6,657 nt of DNA from Spirochaetota bacterium (GTDB taxonomy: Bacteria > Spirochaetota > JAGLSM01 > JAKPMW01). Position numbers and translations under genes: made by a program. Below are positions 1 to 5,525 of this stretch, in pieces. Under the pieces are notes generated by a model, which saw nothing but the letters and a program-made list of their open reading frames with translations, had not been told where the DNA came from and searched no databases. Position 1 is the stretch's first letter; every line of letters starts with the position of its first letter. The stretch covers positions 1 through 6,657 of the forward strand of contig JAKPMW010000313.1 in the NCBI GenBank assembly GCA_029548715.1, in the 5' to 3' direction.

Positions 1-243
1 GACGCTAACGGAAACCTGAAAAAAGCCACGGGCCGCTGGCAGCGCGCCGGCCGAACCATCACCCTGACCTTTACCCGCATCGCCGCCGGAATGAACATCA
101 ACCCGGGTGCACAGCGAAGCCTCTACCTCTACCGGCACGAACAGGCCAGCGCCCTCGCCAGCGAGTATACAACGATTTCAGGCGGACTCAAAAAGACAAC
201 CGTGCTGTACAAAAAAGCCGCCAGTGAAGGATGCAGCATGTAA
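1..243 (+). CDS. C-terminal fragment of an unrecognised protein
   Basis: Frame 1 is open from the left edge to a TAA at 241-243, giving 80 residues of a protein whose start lies outside the window. The visible part has alternating polar and hydrophobic residues (GRWQRAGRTITLTFTRIA near the edge, later SLYLYRHE and TTVLYKK). This pattern suggests beta strands, and the G-x-W...G-x-T-I-T-L-T-F pattern recalls small lipocalin-like or exported beta-barrel domains. That resemblance is loose and I do not assign a family. It ends in GCSM, with a single cysteine three residues from the end. Codon use (GCC, CTC, ACC, CGC) looks like real coding sequence, and the frame has no internal stop. It converges on the nucleotidase gene to its right and is likely unrelated to it. 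Confidence 0.7.
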   Translation, partial: DANGNLKKATGRWQRAGRTITLTFTRIAAGMNINPGAQRSLYLYRHEQASALASEYTTISGGLKKTTVLYKKAASEGCSM

Positions 244-246
244 TGC

Positions 247-275
247 AGTCAGTGCGCTTGCGGCTGATTCTTTTT
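247..275 (+). terminator. Weak intrinsic terminator candidate after the plus-strand gene
   Basis: Three bases after the stop at 243, AGTCAG (247-252) can pair with CTGATT (264-269), with one G-U pair, across an 11-base loop. The run CTTTTT (270-275) follows directly. The stem is short and only moderately G+C rich, so this is a plausible but weak terminator for the plus-strand gene. Confidence 0.35.
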
Positions 276-335
276 GGGGAACAGTCTCAGGACCCACCAT
301 GCACGGCAGCACTCACAACATGAGGTGTACACGCA

Positions 336-388
336 AATCCGGGAATCCCTGCAAACAGCCCTGTACGGGGCGCAGGACTTCCCGGATT
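336..388. repeat. 53-base imperfect hairpin between convergent genes
   Basis: AATCCGGGAA (336-345) is perfectly complementary to TTCCCGGATT (379-388). After a 2x2 internal loop, CCTGC (348-352) pairs with GCAGG (372-376), and GCCC (358-361) can pair with GGGC (368-371) around a six-base loop. The structure lies 19 bases past the nucleotidase stop, in the gap between convergent genes. Neither side carries a clear T-run, so it is not a standard intrinsic terminator. It could stabilise the 3' end of the minus-strand transcript, assist Rho-type termination, or be a REP-like element. The pairing is seen directly; the role is inferred. Confidence 0.5.
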
Positions 389-407
389 CTCTCGTCTCTG
401 AATGCCG

Positions 408-1975
408 TTACCAGCTCCCGATGCGCGGCTGGGCTTCGGGGGTTCCTATCGTGGCAGTATCAATGGCATACTGGATCAGGGCATCCGCGGTAGTCATGCC
501 GGCGTAGACCGGACCGCTCTCAAACGAAAAACTGGTCGTACTGGCAAGATAGGTACTCAGCGCCACCTTGTGCGGCCCGGATCCCAATTCGGTCCCGGCA
601 TAGTCCGTCAGACGATACGGCGAGTACGATTTGTTGATCTTGATTCCTGAAACCTGAAGATCCGATCGGGCGGCACACAAGGCCTGCAACTGGCTGAGTG
701 TCATCATGTAGGTCACAAGCTCGTTCCCGAAAGGATCCAGCTCGAAGATCTGCTTGCGCGAAAGCGGCCCGGCCGGAAGCGAGCTGACCCGGATCCCGCC
801 ATTGTTCTGAAACGCCGCCACAGCTCCCGTAACATGCCGCTGCCCGTCGGTCATAAAACTCCCGAGCAAGCTTTGCCCCGACAGGGTGACCGAAAGCGTG
901 GCTATCTGGGCATCCATAAAGGGATTGGTCATGTACCCGTCCACCAGGGTGCGAACAGCACTATCTTCACCGGCAATCCCGGCCACCGGCACAAGGGTGC
1001 TGGACTTTTCTGTCACCTGGCCATTGACAAAGCGCAGGCGGACGACACCCAGGTACGCCAGCTTGGTCCCGGTCTGCGCAATGAGCGGGGTCCCACTGAC
1101 ACCGCTCCCTCCCTCAATCACGGAATGCGAATGACCACCCAGGATCACGTCCAGCCAGGAACAGCTTGTTGCCAGACTATTGTCCGTACCGGCCCCGATA
1201 TGGGTCAACCCGATGACAGCCCGGTTTTGCCGGGGAAGTGCCGCAAAGCCTGAAGCCACCGTAATCGGATCGGAAAAGGTCAGTCCGAGGACCTTGTCCG
1301 GATGTGTTGAGGGGATCCCCTGCGAGTTCCGCTCGGTCAGGCCCAAAAAGACGAGTTCCATCCCGCCCGGGAAGTTCGTGGCAAAGGTCGCGACCGGCTG
1401 CTGCAAAACCCCGCCACTGACCGTAATATTTGCCGAAATCCAGCGCATCGACGTCTGGCTCATCCTGGCATTCAGCTCGGCCTGCCCGTAATCAAACTCA
1501 TGATTCCCGATCGCACTCAGTCTGAATCCGCTTTGGTACATGACATCGATCATGGGATATCCCGGAGGCGTGTACTGGTCCACATAGGGATTGCCCGAAA
1601 ACCCGTCGCCGGCCGATACGACCATCACGTTGGCATTGGTCGCCTGATACTGCTTGATCAGCCAGGCGATCTTCGGATACCCGTCCAGTGATCCATGCAT
1701 GTCGTTGACGTGGAAGACAAAGACCACCCCGCTGGCAGGCCCGGTGGAGCTTGATGAAGCCGGTTGACTGGAGTGGGTTGACGACACGGAAGCGGAGGAG
1801 GATTGCGAATGCCCGGATGAGACTGGGATGGATACCGACGAGCTTGATGAAAAGAATCCGGCTGCGAACTCGGTAATACCTGATCGGTACCGGGCCCGAT
1901 CTCATCCCCTGAACACGAAACAATGCCACTCGCAAGGGCAATACCCAATATCACTACCACGACTGTCTGTTTCAT
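408..1975 (-). pseudogene. Frameshifted lipoprotein 5'-nucleotidase/cyclic phosphodiesterase (UshA-like)
   Basis: The catalytic frame (1787 down to the TAA at 408-410) has the signatures of the 5'-nucleotidase metallophosphatase family. Counting from GTG 1787, these are N-D-M-H-G (D29, H31), G-D-G (D61), G-N-H-E (N95, H96), T-H (H196) and G-H-S-H (H219, H221), so the expected metal ligands are present. The C-terminal substrate domain shows NNGGIR (328-333) and DPFGNEL (351-357). GTG 1787 has no ribosome binding site, and the frame upstream is blocked by TGA at 1902-1904. The real N-terminus appears to be ATG 1973-1975 in another frame: MKQ, a hydrophobic stretch, and a lipobox I-V-S-C. One extra base near the T4 run (complement of 1850-1853) would join signal, Ser-rich linker and enzyme into about 522 residues, a normal family length. 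Intact, it would be a lipid-anchored exported phosphohydrolase that dephosphorylates nucleotides. It is probably co-transcribed with the EEP gene upstream. The homology is firm. Whether the break is real, an assembly error or programmed is unknown. Confidence 0.8.
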
Positions 1976-2051
1976 CAGCTCGGACTTCTCCCGGATTATT
2001 TGCACCTGACAGCAGCGGCCAGCGGTGTACTATAATGATACTGCCATCCCC

Positions 2052-2990
2052 TCAATCAAGGGAGACATCCAGCATAACCGGATAGTGGTCAGAAATTCGC
2101 GGGGTTACACCCTTCATCAATATTGTAACCGAATCCGGCAGGTATCTGGCGTACATGGCCGGAGAGAGAATCATGTGATCCAGGATCGCATCCGGAAAGG
2201 CATTTGAAGACGGCCAGGATGGCGAGCGCCAGGTGTAGCCGCCCGGCAGGGGCAGGTGGACAAGATTGACTGCGATAAAGTCATTGGCGGTATTGGCAGG
2301 ATTGTCCGACTTCATGGTCAGATAGCCGATCGTTCCGGCATCAACAAATTCTATTGCAGGCGTGATCGTATTCATGTCCCCGCAGATCACGATCCACTCA
2401 CTCTCCTCCGCATGATTTGACTTGATATACTCTTCCAATGCATGTGCCTGGGCCCGTCTGCGCTGGCGGTCACTCTCCGTATCGGCAGCCTTGAGATGGG
2501 CCCCATAGACCCAGAGACTGCGCGATCCGACCTGGATATTCACCCGGGCTATGTAGCGGGGCGCACTGACAGTGTTGCCTGAGACAGGATCCTGGTAAGA
2601 CCCGCGCACCACCTGGTCAAAACGGGTAATCGCAAAGCGGCTCCAGACCGAGATCTCGTCCTCAAGCTCATTGTCCTCGTTCGGATCGGTTGTATTGGAT
2701 GTTGTCATGCGCCATGTCATCGTGACGCCCCGGGCAGCGAGCGCCTGCGAAAAACAGGGCGCGTCATACGGCTCCGTCTCGGAAAGAACCAGCAGATCAA
2801 TCCCGTTGGTCGCCACAATATCCGCAACCGTCCCCCAGGTCCCGCTGCCCGAAGTCGCATCACTCTTGAAATCCTCGGCGTTAAAAAAAGCTATCCGCAC
2901 TGTCTGGCTGGGACTGACCGACTCGGCACATGCTGCTGCCCCCAGACAATACAGCAACCCGCCGACAATAAGAACACACACTCGCGACAT
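2052..2990 (-). CDS. Exported endonuclease/exonuclease/phosphatase (EEP, DNase I-like) family protein
   Basis: A 312-residue protein. I chose ATG 2988-2990 because GGAGGA lies four bases upstream; a longer in-frame start at 3035 lacks such a site and would spoil the signal peptide. Residues 1-22 form an export signal (MSRVCVLIVGGLL...), with A-C-A|E as a likely cleavage site, or possible lipidation at C21. The EEP core follows in order: F-F-N-A-E-D (N37), S-E-T-E (E71), Y-G-A-H-L-K (H165), G-D-M-N (D205, N207), L-D-H-M (D271) and S-D-H-Y-P-V near the end (D301, H302). These match the metal-binding and catalytic positions of DNase I-like enzymes, so it should be an active Mg-dependent phosphodiesterase or phosphatase outside the cytoplasm. 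The substrate (DNA, RNA, phospholipid or other) cannot be read from sequence, but the neighbouring nucleotidase favours nucleic acid. Length is normal for a single-domain member. The gene ends 76 bases before the nucleotidase start, so an operon is likely. Confidence 0.9.
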   Translation of the reverse strand: MSRVCVLIVGGLLYCLGAAACAESVSPSQTVRIAFFNAEDFKSDATSGSGTWGTVADIVATNGIDLLVLSETEPYDAPCFSQALAARGVTMTWRMTTSNTTDPNEDNELEDEISVWSRFAITRFDQVVRGSYQDPVSGNTVSAPRYIARVNIQVGSRSLWVYGAHLKAADTESDRQRRRAQAHALEEYIKSNHAEESEWIVICGDMNTITPAIEFVDAGTIGYLTMKSDNPANTANDFIAVNLVHLPLPGGYTWRSPSWPSSNAFPDAILDHMILSPAMYARYLPDSVTILMKGVTPRISDHYPVMLDVSLD

Positions 2991-2993
2991 GCT

Positions 2994-2999
2994 TCCTCC
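2994..2999 (-). promoter_or_regulatory. Ribosome binding site of the EEP gene
   Basis: The minus strand reads GGAGGA, then AGC and a further base before ATG 2990. This near-consensus Shine-Dalgarno site fixes the start 15 codons inside the longest open frame and places the signal peptide at the very N-terminus. Confidence 0.85.
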
Positions 3000-3073
3000 A
3001 GAATATCCCGGCCACTGCCCCACCATTATTCTCAACCACCCAGACCCTGTTTTGCAAGCATGGACGTGAATTT

Positions 3074-3092
3074 ACAATCCCGGATTAAAAGG
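3074..3092. repeat. Copy 1 of a 19-bp repeat containing an 11-bp dyad
   Basis: The core AATCC-C-GGATT (3076-3086) is a perfect dyad with 5-bp arms around one central base, followed by AAAAGG. It matches the copy at 3139-3157 closely (17 of 19 bases over CAATCC...AAAAG-C), the core differing only at its centre. It lies at about the start point of the candidate promoter, where an operator would block transcription. Confidence 0.45.
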
Positions 3093-3132
3093 CAGATATA
3101 ACTTTTTTAGGCACTCATAACAAAATTAGGCA
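3076..3132 (-). repeat. Three tandem 19-bp units upstream of the EEP gene
   Basis: On the plus strand the units are 3076-3094, 3095-3113 and 3114-3132. Each ends in GGCA, preceded by an A/T-rich run. The second and third are identical at 12 of 19 positions (ATAAC in the middle, TTAGGCA at the end). The first shares the AGGCA end but carries the dyad AATCCCGGATT in place of the rest. The exact head-to-tail spacing over 57 bp is seen directly. A role as binding sites for a regulator is inferred from the overlap with the promoter candidate. Confidence 0.45.
3095..3123 (-). promoter_or_regulatory. Candidate promoter for the EEP-nucleotidase unit
   Basis: The minus strand has TTGTTA (complement of 3118-3123) as a -35 candidate, a spacer of exactly 17 bases, and TATATC (complement of 3095-3100) as a -10 candidate. 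Each matches the sigma-70 consensus at four of six positions. Transcription would start near 3088 and give a leader of about 100 bases. The elements fall inside the tandem 19-bp units and between two copies of an 11-bp dyad, as expected of a regulated promoter. A second, weaker option nearer the gene is TTGCAA (complement of 3053-3058) with GAGAAT 18 bases on. Confidence 0.35.
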
Positions 3133-3138
3133 TGACAT

Positions 3139-3157
3139 GCAATCCGGGATTAAAAGC
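3139..3157. repeat. Copy 2 of the 19-bp repeat containing an 11-bp dyad
   Basis: The core AATCC-G-GGATT (3141-3151) is followed by AAAAGC. Its centre is 65 bp from that of copy 1. A second 11-bp dyad, GCATG-A-CATGC (3130-3140), abuts it directly. The copy sits about 20 bp upstream of the -35 candidate. Paired dyads flanking a promoter suggest operators, but no regulator gene is visible in the window. Confidence 0.45.
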
Positions 3158-3255
3158 CGTGCCTGATACCCCATCGCCAGATTTCTTCCGATTTTCTTTT
3201 TTGCATGCTTCTGCGACGCAGCCTGGGCCAACTTCGGGCATACCAGGATCAGCCC

Positions 3256-3299
3256 CAGCAAGAGAAAACCCGCAAGTCGCTGCGGGTTTTCTCTTGCTG
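3256..3299 (-). terminator. Strong intrinsic terminator of the 660-residue gene, probably bidirectional
   Basis: Nineteen bases (3256-3274) pair perfectly with 3281-3299 around the six-base loop AGTCGC. A G+C-rich core (CCCGCA/TGCGGG) closes the loop, with AAAA on one side and TTTT on the other, so either strand yields a stem followed by a T-rich run. It begins 12 bases after the stop of the minus-strand gene. It should keep that gene's transcript from entering the EEP gene and could also stop plus-strand transcripts. Confidence 0.9.
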
Positions 3300-3311
3300 T
3301 CACCGGATTGC

Positions 3312-5294
3312 TCACTGAGCGTTGATCAACTGGCTCCAGAGCGTATTGCGGTAGTTCTTGTGCGAGTTCCATGATTCATCAATCAGGCCCCGATACTTCT
3401 TGCGGGCTTCTTTTTCAGAGCCCCCCCTGACGAAGTAGTTTTCAACCTCATCATCGTCGTAGACCTTTTTCCACTTTGCATCAATGTCCCGCAGGAGGTC
3501 GTTCCATTCGTCACGCAGCATCATCTCGCGGAGCCTGCGAGTCTGTGCGACTGTCTCTCCCTCGATTCCACGGATCTCCTTGCGGGCTTCGAGGTAGAAC
3601 TCGCGGACGGCCTCATTGGTCCCGTCCAGCATCTTGCGCCGCTGCCCGTTGGCATAGCGAGGGACACATTCCTTCATGCACTTGTTTTTTGAATGACCCG
3701 AGTGCTTGACACTCGTCTTGACATCGTGCGCCATCTGACCGGCTTCACGGGCAGCCCGCATGGCCACCTGCTTGCCCTTGTTGCCGGCGGCTTTGGCAGC
3801 ATTCCCGACGGCACGATAGGCCGCCTTGAACTCGTCACCGGCCAGATCAACAATCTTGTCAATGATCGAATCAACCAGTTTATCCGGATTGAACGAACCT
3901 GACAGGGTAAAGTTGACCCGCTTGCCAAACACGGTCAGGTCACAGGCGACACCACCACCAAACTCCGAACGCATGGCCTTGAGATCAATGGCAATCCGGC
4001 GCAGATTGAGTGTGGAGGTGATCCGGTTGACAAGAACCTTGAGAGCCTTGTGCCCACGTACCTTGTCCAGCAGGAGTTGCCGCATCGAGTTGTTCATCTC
4101 GACCGAGAGGATCAGGCCATCATCAAAATTTGCGGTAAAATCAATTTTGCCATTAAGGGCTTTCGAGAGGCGGGCCTCGCCCTTGAGTGCAAAACCCTGA
4201 CTGATTTCGAGCTCTCCAACCTTCCCCCCGTTGGGCGAAAAGAGGACCTCCACATCATGCAGGGCAAGATCTCCCGGGATAACATTCGGCATCCGCTTGC
4301 CGAAAGCGCGGGTGACGATATTGGCGAGATCGTTGAAACTGAGCTTGTTGATCTTGGCCTGAAAGGCCAGTTGTCCTTCGGTTGGAGAAAAGTCCACCAG
4401 GGCCCCGAAAACAAGATCCAGGACCTTTGCTGTCTCGATCCCGAACCCGAGTTTGGTCGGGGTGGGAGAGCCGGGTATCCAGCCGATCTCAAATGCTGCA
4501 TTCTCGAAAACAACACCTTCACGATTTCTGAAAACGCGTGAGAGGCCAAGGGGGTTGACCCAGCGGTCCGTCATGGTACCGGCCAGCGTCAGCTCCTGGG
4601 ACACAAGATTGTATGAAAACTCGGTCAGGGTGGAGAGAGGCTTGTCCCACTGGGTAGGCTGAACCTTGACAGCCGCCTGGACAGACACCACGGGGGTGAC
4701 GTCCAGATTGATCAGCTTCTTTTTCTTCTTCGCCTCTTCGCTGATTTTTGGCTCATCATCCCCGGCCAGCTCAACACCGACATCAAGGGCAAGCGAGAGT
4801 CGTTCGACCAGCAGTCTTGTGCCAAGTTTGGGAATCAAAAGCAGGTTGAGGTCACGCCGGGCGAACATGAGATCGCCCCGCAGGGAGAGACCCCCGGGCG
4901 CAACCTGGGCTGTGACCTCGATAAACGGTGCCTGTATGTTGAACAGGCGGACAATGGGTTTGAGATGCTTGCGGGTGTCAATGCGTGAAACGATTGAAAG
5001 GCCTTCGCCATTCAGCTTGAGAGTTACATTCTCAAGCCCGATCCGTCTGAGGACGGAATACCCGGGAAAACGTGCGAGTGCCTCTGTCTGAACTTTTGAT
5101 TCGAGATTGAGGGGCGCAATGGTCCCCTGGAAGGAAAAGCTTCCAAGCTGGGGAAGAGCGACCAACCAGTTTTGTCCCTGCTGCGTGACCTGAAGGGAGC
5201 CGAAACGCTTGACAGAGACCTGCTGGGCCGAGGCGGGCAATATTGAGAAAACAAGGACGGACAAGGCAAGCAGAATAGTTCGTTTGTACAGCAT
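3312..5294 (-). CDS. Exported 660-residue protein of unknown function, beta-rich with a helical C-terminus
   Basis: I do not recognise this protein. The start ATG 5292-5294 has GGAGGA three bases upstream; the longer in-frame start at 5330 would displace the signal. Residues 1-23 are a clear Sec signal peptide (M-L-Y-K-R, a hydrophobic core, then A-S-A|Q-Q). Residues 24 to about 470 alternate hydrophobic and polar residues with many glycines, as in extended beta structure, broken by a charged linker at about 178-193 ending in five lysines. Phrases such as LENVTLKLNGEGLSI (87-101) and LHDVEVLFSPNGGKVGELEI (345-364) suggest repeated strand-turn-strand units. They resemble in general style AsmA-like or other large lipid-handling beta proteins, a weak analogy only. 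Residues 470-660 look helical and highly charged, Ala/Lys-rich at 486-530, then C-M-K-E-C (539-543), then Trp-containing helices. There is no transmembrane segment beyond the signal. It has its own terminator and about 230 bp upstream, so it is probably monocistronic and acts in the periplasm, at the surface or outside the cell. Confidence 0.85.
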   Translation of the reverse strand: MLYKRTILLALSVLVFSILPASAQQVSVKRFGSLQVTQQGQNWLVALPQLGSFSFQGTIAPLNLESKVQTEALARFPGYSVLRRIGLENVTLKLNGEGLSIVSRIDTRKHLKPIVRLFNIQAPFIEVTAQVAPGGLSLRGDLMFARRDLNLLLIPKLGTRLLVERLSLALDVGVELAGDDEPKISEEAKKKKKLINLDVTPVVSVQAAVKVQPTQWDKPLSTLTEFSYNLVSQELTLAGTMTDRWVNPLGLSRVFRNREGVVFENAAFEIGWIPGSPTPTKLGFGIETAKVLDLVFGALVDFSPTEGQLAFQAKINKLSFNDLANIVTRAFGKRMPNVIPGDLALHDVEVLFSPNGGKVGELEISQGFALKGEARLSKALNGKIDFTANFDDGLILSVEMNNSMRQLLLDKVRGHKALKVLVNRITSTLNLRRIAIDLKAMRSEFGGGVACDLTVFGKRVNFTLSGSFNPDKLVDSIIDKIVDLAGDEFKAAYRAVGNAAKAAGNKGKQVAMRAAREAGQMAHDVKTSVKHSGHSKNKCMKECVPRYANGQRRKMLDGTNEAVREFYLEARKEIRGIEGETVAQTRRLREMMLRDEWNDLLRDIDAKWKKVYDDDEVENYFVRGGSEKEARKKYRGLIDESWNSHKNYRNTLWSQLINAQ

Positions 5295-5297
5295 GAT

Positions 5298-5303
5298 TCC
5301 TCC
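5298..5303 (-). promoter_or_regulatory. Ribosome binding site of the 660-residue gene
   Basis: GGAGGA on the minus strand is followed by ATC and ATG 5294. The near-consensus site decides the start and puts the Sec signal at the N-terminus. Confidence 0.8.
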
Positions 5304-5441
5304 TGGTTTTTTGGATGCACAGCCCGACACACCGACTGCCCTTCTGTAACAAATGGCAGAAAGTGAAACGCATTGTTTTCAGGTTGCAAACATGGTAAAC
5401 ACAACAGCCGGGAGATTGTTACCGGATCGGCGAAAAAAAAC

Positions 5442-5507
5442 AAAAAACATCAGAAGAAAAACAAGACGGGATATTCACGCCGAACTCAGCATCATGAATA
5501 TCCCGTC
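5442..5507 (-). terminator. Intrinsic terminator of metH
   Basis: GACGGGATATTCA (5465-5477) is perfectly complementary to TGAATATCCCGTC (5495-5507), with a 17-base loop. Read on the minus strand, the hairpin comes 18 bases after the metH stop. TTGTTTTTCTTC and further T-runs follow immediately (complement of 5433-5464, with A8 and A6 on the plus strand). The remaining 5304-5440 should hold the promoter of the next minus-strand gene, but I find no convincing -35/-10 pair there. Confidence 0.85.
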
Positions 5508-5525
5508 ACACCCTGACACAACGGA

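Larger units (their letters stand above)
2991..3311. other. Gene-free stretch upstream of the EEP gene and downstream of the 660-residue gene
   Basis: This 321-bp gap separates two minus-strand genes. Its right end (3256-3299) is the terminator of the upstream gene. Its centre (3074-3157) holds tandem units, dyads and a promoter candidate. The part nearest the EEP gene (3000-3070) would be its 5' leader. Positions 3165-3255 hold only short dyads, CTGCG-A-CGCAG (3211-3221) and GCATGC (3203-3208), and a T-rich patch on the plus strand. I see no convincing small gene, and no RNA fold I recognise. Confidence 0.6.

Noticed and set aside
1498..1941. Open frame in the third minus-strand frame over the nucleotidase N-terminal region
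   Set aside because: No family motif, Arg-rich shadow translation, and no ribosome binding site at its start.
2002..2012. CTGTCA on the minus strand upstream of the nucleotidase, resembling half a Pho box
   Set aside because: Only one half-site; the 11-bp direct repeat of a Pho box is not present, so phosphate control is not supported by sequence.
2031..2036. Perfect TATAAT on the plus strand between the EEP and nucleotidase genes
   Set aside because: No good -35 box at 16-18 bp, and it would drive transcription antisense to the EEP gene with no plus-strand gene to serve.
2883..2889. A7 tract (T7 in the message) in the EEP gene at the F-F-N catalytic segment
   Set aside because: The reading frame is intact across it and conserved motifs lie on both sides, so there is no sign of a frameshift here.
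3115..3372. Minus-strand open frame with a signal-peptide-like stretch (GFLLLGLILVC...AQA) and a Lys-rich tail
   Set aside because: The hydrophobic stretch begins inside the terminator hairpin, and the upstream part overlaps the end of the 660-residue gene. There is no start codon with a ribosome binding site at a suitable place, so it is probably a chance reading of the T-rich stem.
4050..4541. Long plus-strand open frame opposite the 660-residue gene
   Set aside because: It lies wholly antisense to a gene with signal peptide, ribosome binding site and terminator. Its translation has no recognisable motif or start signal; it is a by-product of codon bias.
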